The notes beneath the pieces were generated by a model that was given only the letters and a program-made list of their open reading frames with translations, was not told where the DNA came from and searched no databases. The position numbers were made by a program, and so were the translations under genes. From assembly GCA_037976565.1 (NCBI GenBank), contig CP137686.1, positions 4,568,019 to 4,632,018 on the forward strand: a DNA stretch of 64,000 nucleotides, read 5' to 3'. Below, in pieces: positions 11,501 through 26,500 of the stretch; the first letter of the stretch is position 1, and every line of letters starts with the position of its first letter. This stretch comes from Mesocentrotus franciscanus (taxonomy: Eukaryota > Echinodermata > Echinoidea > Camarodonta > Strongylocentrotidae).

Positions 11501-14500
11501 CAAATGGGAGAGCACCTTGTAAGATTCATTACATGTGTTTGATCCATTGAAACTTTAAAAATTCACAATTTCTTTCTTTCTTTCTTTTTATAGGATTTTG
11601 CTCAAAATTTCACTCGTCTGTTTCTCTCATTTTTCTGCTTTTATCAGTTTTAGTGGGCGGTCTTCCCCTTTACGCAACCCGGTCAGTGGTCATGTGACAA
11701 AAAAACACGTGTCTGGATATCCACGTGCTTACTTATCCCCTTTCGTATCTAATTCTTGTATTTTCCCTGTCAATAGGATTAAAATAGTCATTTTAAGAAA
11801 AAGAAAGAAAATCTGCTTTCTTATTCTCTGGGGCATGTAGGCATATGCTATCCATAATCTTACAATACCGGTAGGCCCATTTATACAGCCCAAACACCAT
11901 TTTTGAAAAATCATCAATTTCTTGGACTGCCATTTACACAACTGAAAAGACCCATAAAAAACCCATTGGTGTTTGCAAATTACGATTTTTGGGTGAGTGA
12001 TGCGTGACTCGTTGCTGCGAAGAGAGTCATTCCATTTTTATGTTTCTGATTTATTTATGATGTCATTTATGTTCTGATGTGTTTAAAAAAAACTCTTGAA
12101 ATAAAATCAGTGCACCTCAGGATCTGGTCTTGTCAAGGCATAACTTTGTTTTGTCTTAGATGAAGCTGCTTATTTGAGAGCAAAAGTTTATAAGTTGATT
12201 TCTGTAGAAGTTCAGTGTTTGAGAGCAGAGTTTGAGAGAAGCAATTTCATAAGCTTACACTGTCTTGTTTTGTTAAAGACACACTTGTTTTCAGGAGCTT
12301 TTTAATGTTCTTGTGTGTGTGGACACCCTGGAATTTATACGATGATTCTTTATACAATGTTTCTTGTGTGTGGACAGTGGACACCCTGGAATTTATACGA
12401 TGATTCTTTATATGACGTTAATGTTAAAATTTTTATTGTGTGTCTGTAAAGTTGTACTGTTATAGGAGTTCTGTTTTCATCACAGCGCAGTAGAGTATAT
12501 TCATACACTAGAAGTTGCACTATATACCTTGATCTAATTGTTTTTATTATTATTATTATTAGTCAGTCATTGAAAGAAAATCAAAGACAAGTATAAAGAA
12601 GAGAGGATAAAAGAGTGTGTGAAGATAGGATATTCTTTCACACTAACACAAAAAGAATAAAAAAGAATAAAAAAGCTCACAAATTATGTTCACATTTCCC
12701 AGAACCCACCGTACGCTGTAACAGGGTCAGGAACAGATTCAATGGTGCTACATACAGATTTAAAGACTTTTGACCTTGTTGCATACACGCAAACGTTTCT
12801 AACCAGATCATCAAGATACACTTAGAAAAATCACAAACAAGGCCCATTTAATAATACACTGCAGAAAAATCAATTTGAAACCATTGTGTTCTCTAACCCC
12901 CATTTACACTACTAGAAAAAAAATCCATTAAGAACGTTGGTGTTTGCTAATTCCATTATTTTCTGCATTCTTAAGTCTCATTCAGATATGAAACGTTAAA
13001 CCATGGCTTTTTTTTTAACAACGTGTAAATGTATGGCAACTGCGCGCAACAAAGGTCCTTTGCGTAATTCCCTTAGCTCTTTCATCTATGACCCCGTTCT
13101 CACTCACTTTGAAAGTGGTCTTAGTTAGACCGCTCAGAGGAATGGGTCTTGAGGAACGGTTTGCGAGCATTTACACTCCGAGCAGTTTTTTATGGCTCAA
13201 ACCACTCCACGAGTCAAAGTGGTCTTGTTGCTATGCCAAGCTCAGGTCAGCAGGTCAATTTTTTCACGCGCAGAACGTCACTAGCTCGCTTCTGTTCAAA
13301 GTACGCTTCTGTTCACATTGCACGTTAGAGCGGACCTCCCGAGGTGGTCTTCTGGAGCGGTCCAGAAGTCCACTTCCTGGACCACTTTGACCGTTCTCAC
13401 TCACCTAAGAACCGCTCCTGAGGAACGGGTCTTAGTTAGACCGCTCCAACGAAGTGAATGAGAACGGGGTCTATGACACAGAAATGTGATGGTGAAGTGT
13501 ATTACGCTCATATCATAATAAATAAAATAGTCAGAGCACAGGAAATTCTAGTACCACATGCCGTAGTTTAAAGGGATAGTTGAGTTATTGTTTGAGACCG
13601 CAAATGCCTTCAAAGTGCATGGTTATTGCTCTTATTCTTATTTATGACATTTCTATAGTGCTCTTTTAGGACCTAAAATTGCTATAAAGGTAATTTTAGT
13701 CCCCAAAGTGTGTGAAATTTGGCTAATACGATCATACCAATTCAGCTCTACTTTAAAAAAATATGGTGACCGTTAATTAGTTAATTAATTAATACTAACA
13801 ATAGATGGGCCAGCAGGTTGTGCGTACTATAACAAACACGAAAAAGCCAACAAAAAGCCAACATCAAGCCAACATCGGCATTGGCTGGAATAAAACATAT
13901 AAGACGCTATTTTGTTTTTTAACGGCTATTTTAAATTATTGAATATTTGTGTACCACCACAAATATTAGAAGTCGTTATATTTATGGATATTTCAGCCGT
14001 CTCTGAACCGATTTTGATCAACCAAAGATGATTTTGTCATTTAAATTGTATGTTCTTTCAAAAAAATTATTTTGCCCTCTGCAACAAAACTCAACTATCC
14101 CTTTAACGTTACAAATCTTTGCAAACTTAGACTTCTGGAAAACAGACCACAGGAAATTCCTGCATAGAATATATAATGAAATCTTCTGGCCATTAAAACA
14201 TGATCGTAAAGAGTTTAGAATAAAATCAAACTAAGGCAATTTCAAAAGCCTTGTGAATCCTGTGACGTTCAAAGAAAAACTACTTCTCACTTGGGAGTAT
14301 TTCTGTGGCATTTAAAAAAAGGAAGGAGATTGTGTTTTTATAAGATATTTTCAAGAAGACAAGAATTTAACTTTCAAGACTTCCAATTAGTTCAAACTTT
14401 ACTTAGCTATAAACATGACAGCCATTTTTGTGTGGAAAACTGAGCATATGCAAAATTGTGAGCATGCATCATATCAATGTTGTGTCAGTTTTTATTTCTA

Positions 14501-17500
14501 CTATTTTTTTTCTGTATGAAACCTTCATGAAATTTTGCAAGCACTGGTTCAGATTCCCTAAAAATGGTTGAATCACTTTTGACATTAAACTGGTGCAGTA
14601 TGGAAAATGACAGTAGTCTGAACCAGGGTATTGAAGCGATAAAAACCCCACAGACAGTCACTATTGAGTTCTTTAATCTCTCACACCCCTCATTCAGACT
14701 ACCATAATCCATCGTTTAGGTACATGGGTTTATAGCCGTTTGGTCTACAACTAGTTCGTCTACTACCAAATTGGTCTATTCCCATATGGTCTACACCCAT
14801 CCCGTCTTCCATCCACATGGTTCAATAATTACATTTCATCTACTCATCATTTTGGTATCATGCACATTTCGGCTACCATCCATAAGGTCTAATAATCATT
14901 TGATGATTAATTATTATCATTTAATGACTTAATGATTATTAGACCATATGGATAGTAGACAAACTGGGAATTAGACCGACCGACTGTGTGGATGGAAGAC
15001 GGGCTGGGTGTAGACCACATGGCACTTCGCCGCTACATGTATTAAACGATTAGTAATGACCTGTTTTCTAGTCTGATCATCATCTAAAGAAATGTTTTAC
15101 ATGTATGATGAAACAAATGTTTGAGTATCGTTTTGAACAAAAAAAAAATCTATAGATAATCAGGCCCCCACTGTACATAGTCTGAAAGCTGTACCGTATG
15201 AAAAACATATAACTGGTCGAGGCTTATCGTGAGCATGCACTGATGCTTAGCCAGCTGTCATATCAATTGACCTCTCCAATATTAGTTTCTTTATACGACG
15301 TTCCTTAATACGATGTTGTTTCTTTATACAAGTTTCGTAGAAACTTCCTGTAGCCTGAACGGACTATTAATGATCACACAAAGGGTCAAAATTGAAAGGA
15401 GACCACTCACAAAAGACATCCTCTAAGCAGGGACAGAGCATAAAGACCTTGTCTATGACGTCACTAAGCTGATCATCGATCATCATCAAGAGTAGTACAT
15501 TAAAAAAAAGTCTTTTATTTCTAACTCGATGCAATAAAGTCATTTTCTCATCATCAAAGGACGAGGTTTAAAGCTTAAAGTTAGAGTTCTCCTCAAGAAA
15601 GAGATTACATCGTGAAAGAAACTGTCTAAAACAATAGGGAGAAGTTGGTTATGACGTGCATGACAATGATTGCATGCTGTGATGTTTTGGAATTATCAAA
15701 ATGACAGGATAAGAAATGGACTGTCTTTCTGAAAATCACTTGCACTCCACACAGAAACTGGTATATGAGACTACACATACACTGTACATGTGGCATAAAT
15801 CTTTGGTTTGAACATTTCAGCCATTCATCGTCATATTCCGATTATGAATCCTTGAAGGCATATGAAGAGCGATCCTCTTTAGGGGACATTTCTCCTACGA
15901 TGTTCTTCCCAATTGGATTAAAAGAATGACAAAACTCACAAAATATTTTTATCCCAGGACCAGAACACAACCTTCTCTGACTTTAAATTGAATGAAATTA
16001 ATGGATGAAAGCGCATCTATGAAGGTCTACATTCCAGGGTCGAGGAATACAATGGTATTTGAGAGGGCTGCTATTGACAGAAGTGTATCAAACTGTTGCA
16101 TTGAAATCTGTTGACAGAAATTTGTTTCTTACGGTAGCTAGCTTTTTTCAACTAATATTTTGAAGGTGTCTCTAGAAACTGTAAAGCCATGAGGAATAAT
16201 GATGCAAGAGCAAGACGCAAATGTATAAGGAACAAAGCTAAAATTAACTTAATTTCAGCTTAATTTTAGCGAGTTTTTGGCATTTCACATGTATGTATAT
16301 GATTTCATGAAACAACGAAACCACATATTTTCTGGAATGAATTTCACCCAGGATATGACATGCTAGGCACTGCCGTTGAATACTACACCCACTTTAAAGA
16401 TAAAGACCAGTTTTGGTCATGCGATTGCATTGTGAAAGAAACGTTGTGGAATCGATCAGAAAAGGTTGATCATCTAGCATATAAGTATTGGTGTGTACTG
16501 CAAGGATCTGGAATCATCAAAATGATAAGAAATTTGGCACAGTCTTGGTAAAGTTACAAGCACTGTACACAGAAAGATGTATACGGGACTACGCGACCAC
16601 CTGCGCGATATCTATTTGGTTCCAATAGATATAATAATTTACCAAATATATCAATTAGTAGACGGTTTCCAGACTTTCCCGGCAAAATTTGTATCATCAC
16701 GTATTAGTCAAAACATATTCTTTCACATGATTGGTAATGAGAGCTTCCATTTCATTTTTTTGAGAGGGGCGTTTCCAAAACTAGTCTTTACCTTTAAATA
16801 AAAGTTTCAAACTCATAAACAAGAGGTCTGTGAATCACATGCTCACCTGAGCCGATGAAAGTAGGGGCCTCGCAATAAGGGACCTAGCTCCCATCCCCTT
16901 TGCACCAGGAACTTAGGATTTATTAGAACAGTAGGGCAATTAAGGGTGCTGCTCCCAAGTCCCCTGCAGGGGTAGGTATCCCATTCAAATGATTCCTTAC
17001 AATGTTTAGCCAGAATCCATACCAACATTTTCATATGAAATCATATCTACACTTCATAATCTATCAGAATATTAAATAAAATATAAGGATAACCAGGCTT
17101 TTTGAAGAGATATCCTCGATTTAAATGGAACAATTTCGAAAAACAATTTTATGACATTTTTCAAGATTGCAGACGAAAAACTCTCACAACTAAAGGTAAC
17201 ATTATAATATTTGAATGAAGGAGTATGAACAAAACAGCTGGAAGAATATAGCTTCCAATACAGACATGTCGACCTACATTAAAAAAAAAATATTTTACAC
17301 AATGTACATGAATAACTGCACCATAAAATCTTCTGTACTGAACTCATATATTTTAACAGTTCACTGGATACAATTTTTAATGAAGCCATATATTTTGTGG
17401 AATATTTCTTGCACAGGAAAAGGTTTGCTTCCTTGGCACTGTTGGTTAAAAAATGACACCAACTATAAATCAAAAATCCACTCTCTTAAAGTAATAATAT

Positions 17501-20500
17501 GTTGATGTTGTTCCCCAGAATACCAGACTACTCCCCACATCATGTTTTTCCAGAAAATTGCTAAATATGCTATCATCTCTTCTTTTGTAATACTTTATTC
17601 CAGAAAAGAACAAGAGTGGGGAAAGGTGAAGTACCTTGACTTCTAGGGATGTATAGTATTAAAAGTGGTGACAAGTGGTGATCCAACATTTGCTCCAGTG
17701 ACAATTGCTTTATTGCTCTAGACTTGATGTCATCAAAAGTACATGTATAAATAGTGTATAGCGATAGGGTAGGCAATTTAAAAAAAAAAAAAAATCATGT
17801 TTAGTTGATCCTTTCTTGAGGCCGCCTGCTATTTTTTTTTTTTTTTTGGATGAAAAAACATGAAAAACATACTGCTAAAATGATCTATTTCTGATTTTTA
17901 AAAAATAAATTTAAAAAAATGCCAGCGGCCATCATAGACCCCGTTCTCATTCACTTCGTTGGAGCGGTCTAACTAAGACCCGTTCCTCAGGATCTGTTCT
18001 TAGGTGAGTGAGAACGGTCAAAGTGGTCCAGGAAGTGGACTTCTGGACCGCTCCAGAAGACCACCTCGGGAGGTGGTCTTGAGGAATGGGTCTTATTAAG
18101 AGCGGTTTGGACTGCTCTAACGTGCAATGTGAACGGAAGCGTACTTTGAACGGAAGTGAGCTAGTGACGTTCCGCGAAACATGTAGTACGGTACATACGG
18201 TTTGTATTCCGCACGCGAAAAAATTGACCCGCTGACCTGAGCTGCCATAGCAACAAGACCACTTTGACTCGTGGAGCGGTTTGAGCCATAAAAAACTGCT
18301 CGGAGTGTGAACGCTCGCAAACCGTTCCTTAAGACCCGTTCCTCTGGAGCGGTCTAACTAAGACCACTTTCAAAGTGAGTGAGAACGGGGTCTTAAAAAA
18401 ATAGCTTGACTGTAAGGGAAAATGTACCGAGCGGCCATTTTGAGGAAAAAAAAAAAAGGTCCTCCTCCTTCCTATTTTTCAAAAAGGCAGTACGCTAAAC
18501 ATGTTTTTTTTTTAAATGGCCTTCTTGTGCGCAGACATTGTTTCATACGGGAATCAATCATGATCAATGTATATATTTTATTAATTATTTACATGTCTGG
18601 TACCAGTAACCCCAAAGTACACATTTTAACATAATAGAACTTAAGGATTCTAAAATCATTTTTGTTTAGAACCCTACTGTACTCGGAGGCCAAGTGACTT
18701 AATAAATAGGATTATTATATTGATCTCTGTTAAAAGGGATGTCCTTTCAAGACAAATCACCCATGGTGAATGGTCAGTGGCCAGTGGCCTTGTGGTCTGG
18801 ACAACTGTGAATACCCTGACAAAGGAAATAGTCATTAAATAGGTTAGTAGGTCACTTGGGTTGGGTTGGTCAATCAAATCTTATACCGCATTTATACTGA
18901 GGACACGACCCGTCTGGCATCAGATGCGGGTCTGAGGCCAGACTGATGCTACATGGTTTAAGTTTGAATGCTCCGTCTCGCACAAGAAACTAAGGCGGGT
19001 CGGTCCGTCTGGGCTTTGACCCGCGCAAAACTAAACCTGTCTGGGTTCGGTGGCGGATCGAGAGCCAGACGTTGCCACTCTGAACACCTACACGTATGGC
19101 TTTCAAGGCGGGTTAAACCTCGTGCGGTTATTGCTGACTCAGTCTGGTCTGAATGCTCTGATAAAATTTAAGGCGGGTCGACGGCGGGTTAACTGGCCCA
19201 CTGTGAATGTGTTTAAGGCCAGACTGAGGCTAGACTGAGGCGGGTTAGCACCAGCCTTAATCACACACAAAATTTGAAATCCAGTAGGAATGCGGTATTA
19301 TTCTGGTCACTAACTATGTTCACATGGGACCGTCATAGTTGTAAACTTTAAGTCTGAGAAACCTCAAAGTTTTGAATGATGACTCATTAACATCAACGAG
19401 GGTTCACATAGGGCCAAAACAACAAGTATGCATATTTTTTAATTATACGGACTGCAAGCTGTCATAGGTTGCGTTTATTGTCCAATTTTTTTGCCTGGAA
19501 TCAACGTTTTCAAACGTCTTCCAGGTAAATTTTTAAGGCGATAAACGCAAAGCCTTTTTCAAACGTCTTTAGATATGGGCATATTGTAACGCCAAATTTT
19601 TTTTGAATGTGACATACAGCCAGTATCACGTTTCTGAGACATGATAAACGCAAAGCTGTTTTGAACCCCACATACAAATCGGACGTTTCCCAGGCTAATC
19701 TGCTTCCCGGGTCGAATGGCGCAAAGCAGCTGCGCAGAGACAAGGCCTTTATTTTGAATCGTGAAGAGACGATAAACGCGACATCCCGAAAATCACGTTC
19801 GTATAGTGGGGTTCGATGTGTACATATCTGTGGCAAGACACGATAAACGCACCCATAGTAACTCCAAACTGATATAACCTCCAAGTTGATTGTGTTTGCA
19901 TGGACCATAAATCTGTGTGAGGGTGGATGTATGACTTTAAAGCCCCTCTGCACTAGTTTGGCATGGAGAGATTAGACTTCCCTGTGAGGTCACTGACAGG
20001 TGGTTATCTCATCAATCAGCTCTCAATTAACATAAGCAAAAGTAGCTATAAGTAGTGCAGTGGGGCTTTAAAGAAAATAGAAATGTATGATTTTTTTAAT
20101 ATAGAGCAAATAGAAGGGGACCTCGCAAGATCCATCACAGAGTTGCTAATTTGTGTTTAATCAACTGCCACTTCATTAATTTACAACTCTTTTATTTTCA
20201 CTTTGATATTGCTCAAACTTTCACTGATCCATTTCACTAATTTTTCTGTTTCTATTAAAAACCGACATCATAGCAGGGTGGACATCCCCTTTAAAAATTA
20301 ATGGGAACAACATTAAACTACAGCAAGGAGGGGGTGTGGCGCAATCGGATCGTCGCCTGACTCTCATCGTCTGAATGTCATCATGCCCGTGGGTTTGAGC
20401 CCCGGGCTGGGCAGACAAAAATGATTGTTGCCGCATTGGGTGTAAGCGGGGCCCCTCCCCTCTGTTCTCGATGTAGGCTCCAGTTCAGGGGAAAACACTC

Positions 20501-23500
20501 CATTCCTCGGACAGAACGTTAAAAGAGGAGGCCCCATGTGTCTGAGAGAATCACTCTATGCAGGTTAACACACTACACTTCTCGCAAAGAGTAGGGTGTA
20601 ATCCCAGTGTTTAGTGTGCCTGCATACAAAACTGGTAAACTTCCTACAGATCTTCCTGATAGGCTGAATAGCCCTTTGAAGATTAATAATAGAAGAAGAG
20701 AAGAAGCCAAACCCTGACCTTCCCAAAGCACTATGACCAATGAATACCTGCTACGATGTCACCCATAACCATGACAACTGCAAAAACAGATTTTTGCTTC
20801 TTACTGCTTGATTGGATATGGGACTAACGATGTATTCACGCAAACAGGAAGAACCCTTCACAAGGGGGCATGGAAGCAGCTGGAAACTACCTATAAACAT
20901 GTGTTGCTACGTAAGTGGTGAAAAATACAGAGAAGAGCCCCATGGCAGCTATGACATCACCAATTTACAAAGACGTAACTTCTTGGAAATGAACTTCTTC
21001 CTGATGATGTACCACAGAAAATCTTGGTTAGCACCCCCTTATCCCTCTCTCTCTCTCTCTCCTCTCCCAACAACAACAGCAGCTATTTTATTGATTAGAA
21101 TGGAACATTTTCTGTAAATAATGTATATTATTAATACTGACATAAATTGTAATCTATAAATATGTATGAATGTCAAGATGGGACTAACACTGATTAGTAT
21201 TCTACATCCTTTTCCAAAAATATATCAATGTGTATTGTAAATCTATTAATTTCATATTGACATGAATTTTTGTCATATATGATCGAATCATATCAAATCA
21301 AATCAAACTGAGTTTGTGAAGAAATTTAAAAAAAAAGTTTTTCCAGATACAAAACTGCATTAGAACTAAATGTATCTAAAATTTTAACTATTTTTCTCTT
21401 TCTAATTCTGCTTACAACTTTCTCTTATGTGATGGAATCAACAAAAACCACAAGAGTTTGAGCACTGCATTTTCTAAACCCCTATTTGTGTCTCCTATTG
21501 ACTTTTTTTTTAAAGAAGAAAAATTATTCCAAATTACATTGTACATACATTTATAACAGGTAACAACCCTCAATCACATTTAGCACAAAAAAAAAATAGG
21601 CACGCCCCAACCACCTATGATATTTTTGCAATTTTATGGTTTTTCAGCAAACAAAATTGAAAAATTTAAAGAAAGACAAATTTTTTAATCTCTACATCAA
21701 CTTTAACACTACATTTCAGCTGCCAATTCGGATGCAATTACCAGTAGAAAGTAGAGCATAGACTTGAATTGGAGATGTAATAAAATAATAAGACCGGATC
21801 TACAAATTTTATGGCTTCCTAAATTATCATCTCAGAATACCAGTAAATAATTCTTGGTTCTTGCTGGTAATTTTCTCTCCTTCGATGTCAACGTAAAGCA
21901 GGCAATTAATTGACATGTGTCTATCTCATGTAAAAGGTTGAATCTTTAAAGTACTAAAAAAAAATGAGTGAGATGCAAATTGGTCGAAGTTTTATGGGCA
22001 GAAACACAAGCAAGAATAGAAACACAGTGTGCTACATTTCTAGAAAAGATGAGTTAAATAATCAGGGCAACTTCAACACAAACATTGAATTGAACAGATG
22101 ACTTCAAAACCAACTATTGGGGCATTTACACTGTAAGCAAAAACCATTGGTTTTTCTTATATTCCAGTGTTTCACTGGAAGTTGCTAGGCAAGTACCCAT
22201 AAAAAAAAAAGAAAATTGTTTGAGGTTTTATGGGCAGCAACACAGCGTACTATATTTCTAGAAAAGATGAGTTAAATAATCAGGGCAACTTCAACACAAA
22301 CATTGAACGATGACTGCGAAACCGACTATTGGGGCATTTAGACTGTAGGCAAAAACCATTAGTTTTTCTTATATTCCAGTGTTTCACTGGAAGTTGCTAG
22401 GCAACTACCCATAAACACAACATAACAAAATCAGAATCGAAAAAAAAAACACCCCTGGAGTGAGTTTTTTGTTAACGCCGGCTGAAAATCGAATTATTCC
22501 GGTTTTTGCTCATGTCAATCTCCTCACTTGTGTGCTATCGCATGCAGAGTAGCAACAAGTGGCGTATGCGCACAACTCACAAAAAAACACCAATTAGCAA
22601 ACATCAACGTTTTCTTTTAATGGGTTTTTTCCAGTATATGGTAGTGAAAAAAGAATGATGTTTTTCAAATTCTGCAATATAAATGCACCTGAAAAATTAA
22701 ATTGTGTGAAAACAAAGGTAACTTTCATTTTAAAGGGGAAACTCACCCTGACATTTAGGTGGCTTAAAGAAAGCAGACAAATATGACAAACGAATAAGTG
22801 AAAGTTTGAAGAAAGTAAGTTATGGATTTTAAAGATTGTAATCAATTGAATTCAAATTGTTGTGCCCTGAAATTCATAAAATTCCATTTTTACTTGATTC
22901 TACATGTAATTTACTATGGCATAACCTGGGAGTAATTTTTGTTCAATATGCACATATAATTATGTTCCTTGGTTTGACATTGATATCTAATAAAGTGATG
23001 ATATAACAAAAAATTAAAAATTGTAAACTTTTGTTTAAAAAATACATGAACCTGCAATGATTATATCTAGGGCACATCAATGATGAAACACTTTCTTTAG
23101 AGAATGCAAAAGAAAGTAGTTACAACATAGGTTCTTATAAAGAGACATCATGAAACAATAAGAGCGGATCTGAATACATCATGGCACCAGTAACCGGTAA
23201 ATATTTCTTGATTATTGCTGGTATTTTTTCTCTCCTTCATTGTCAAATAAAAGCAGGCAATTAACTTGACACGCGTGTATCTTGTGAAAAGGTTGAATCT
23301 TTGAGAAACCAAGAGGATATGATGAGATATAAATCGGTCCATAGTTTTATGGCAACTTTTACAAAAATCTGAAAATGAATTTGCAATACTGATGAAAAAA
23401 ACAATCATGGTATCGAACAAAAATGAATTCCACTTTTCACCCAATACTGATTACTTTTTTGGACACTTCCCAATGTTCTTAAATAATTTACAATATAGAT

Positions 23501-26500
23501 TTCCACAAGATGCTCTTGTTATTGGAATTTATTTTGATTTGTTGAAGCTTTGAAGTGTAAACGATCTGCAGCATATTTTCATAATATAATTTACAGTTTG
23601 CTACTAAAAAAAAGCAGCCATAAGTTCATAACATATATATACACATTTTTGTGGGTAATTTTAAAAATCAATTTACATCACAAACATAATGTCTGATGGT
23701 TTGCAACAATATTAAAAATCTTCACTACCAATATCTAATACTGGGTACTTTAATAATAATTTGATTTACCGGTACATTAAAGGTGCCATCATTTTTAATG
23801 CACATTTAGAAGGGTAAAGGTATGTTCTTGGATGTTTTTTGTTTGTATTCAGGTAGTTGTATTAAAGGGCAAGTCAAGCAATCTTTATTTAATTGAATTG
23901 AATAAATAGAAAAATTTAACAAAACAAAACGGCCAAAGTTTCATCAAAATCTGATGAAAAATAAGAAATTTATGGAATTTTAAAGTTTCGCATAGTTTCA
24001 TGTATCAGTAATATGTATCACAATAGGCTGTATGCAAATTAGCAAGATGATGTCATCCCCACACTTTTGTGCATAGATTTAACAAAAATATCACTTTTCT
24101 GTTCTGGGAATGTAAAATATGGCTTAAATCCTCATGAAATATGTGCAAAATCACCATTTCTGTAACTTACTGTTATATAAAGGAACATTTGTATGTACAG
24201 GTGTATCTAAAGAAAGAGCAAAACTTGAAATTTCATCAGCAAAACATATGGGGGAAGAGTAAGGAGATGACATCATCAACACCCTAATCTGCATACAGCC
24301 TATGTGATATATATCACTGTTTCATGAAATTATGCGACACTTTAAAACTCCTAACTTTCTTCTTTTTTGTCCGATTTTGATGAACATTTCACTGTTTTGT
24401 TTGTTTAATTTTTCTCTATTTATTCAATTCAAGTTACAAATGGGCCAGACTGTCCAGACATGTCCTTCAAAGGGAAATGGTCGTCATTTCCCATGTGCAG
24501 ATAATTCGCTGACACCAGACTCGGTGGAAATAATACCATTAATGGGTGTACAAGTCTGCACACAGCAAATCCGTAGTCCCATCAAGAAAATACCCCCAGT
24601 CTCTCAGACAGTCTTCAGGTGAGGGAAATGTAAGAGAGTGACTTCACCATATGAAGGGATGGGTGGAAAATGCAGAGCATTTGGTACATGTCATAAGGCC
24701 TGTTTGTCATAAAACTGAAGACTAATCCTGGTGACTGACAACACATGTTGTTGCGTAAACACCTGAATGGTGTTGAATTCCCCATGAGAGCCCACTACTA
24801 TGCATCTTGAAAGGTGATATGCAGTAAACATGTTCCAGATAACTACAGCCCTACAACCTTTGACATCTTAACATTCAATAATCCATCTCCTTATAATAAA
24901 ATATATTAGTACCATCATATTTCATCTCGTAATGAAAGTAAAATAAAGGAAAGGATAGAAGAATACAAGAGAGACATATCAGCAAAAACATGTACATATT
25001 AGCTGGTACATTGTACATATCCTGAATGGATAAAAAGGATGGTAGAAAAATATAAGATATTTTTTTTCATCTTGAAAAACAAACAAACTATATAATGAGC
25101 TTTGGGTTTGAAGTGTCTTGTGGTCTATTGGATAAGTCACCTGACTATAGAGTTCATGGTGAAAGATTTGAGTCACTGTAGCATCAGTAATGTCCTTTGG
25201 AAAGACATTAATCTACATTTGCCATCCTTAACCCAGGTGAGGTAAATGTGTACCTGGCAGGAATTTCTTCCTTAAAATACTACAGTGCTGTAATGAGACC
25301 TGCTCAAAAGCTAAGGTAAACAGTACAAATACTACAGCACCTGGGTCCTGTCGCATTAAACTAATACCATTAATAGTAATTTCACATTGACAAAGTGAAA
25401 ATAAACTTTAATATATGTGAGAGTTTTGACACTATGCAACCCTATAATCAAGAAGGATTTTTTTTTCTTAAAAAAAAAAAAAAAACTATGATTGGCCCAT
25501 GACATCTGATTTTACAATGTATGTTTGTATACCTGGTGGCACATCACAAATTAAAGAAATTTACACAAATCACTGGACTTGACATATAAACTGTACTAGT
25601 GCAGTATTGCTGGTTTGGCTACAAGCTAATTGTGACTCTAAGAGGTTGATAAAACAGTCAAACCTGTATATAAAGACCACTCAAGGGAAACATGAAAAGT
25701 GGTCTTTATAGGCAGGTGGTCTTTATGTACAGGTTCCTTTAGTACAGGTTTCAATGAGAAACCATATTCAAAGGGAACAAAAAATGTGGTCTTTATAGAC
25801 AGGTGGTCTTCCTATAGAGGTGGTAAAGCAGGTTTGTCTGTATTACATATAAAAAAGAAACCAACAGTACTATCCTCATCATCTGCTGATAAAAAAAATA
25901 TACAACTAAAAGAAAAAGGTTTGAGATTGCAGACTACAATATACAGGTAGGTGCACTTTGGTTCAGGACTACATAAATGGTAGAGGTGTCGTGGACGAGT
26001 GGATATGTCACCGGACTGTGGATCACAAGGTCCGCGGTTCAAGTCCCACCGCGGCACTAATGTCCTTTGGCAAGACATTGATCTACATTTGCCACTCTCC
26101 ACCCAGGTCTTAAATGGGTACCCGGTAGGATGCGAAAGCTAATGTGCTTTAGATTAGCAAGTGTGCGCTTGGAATGCTCCCCAGGGAGTGGAGAATGTGC
26201 ATACATTGTGTGCGGGTAAGCCTGAATCCGATGACCGGGGTAATAATACATGTATCTGTAAAGCGCTTTGAGAGGGCCTTCGGTCCTGAAAAGCGCTATA
26301 TAAGAACTAACTATTATTATTATTATTAATCTCAAACACAAGAGGGAGCTATTACATGAAAAAATGCTCAAGTAGACTCTTTGGCATACATTACCAGTTG
26401 CAGCAAGTGACATGAATAAAGCTATGCAACTGTCATACAAGGCAGTCTTGTAGATGAGACCATTTCTTGAGGTTGTCTATGACATGGCACCAGATATTAT

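Noticed and set aside
19510..19953. 147-residue minus-strand open frame
   Set aside because: It lies across a TIR element, has no recognisable domain, and its composition follows the repeat.
26057..26440. 127-residue minus-strand open frame
   Set aside because: It is antisense of a tRNA-derived SINE and its (ATT)n tail.
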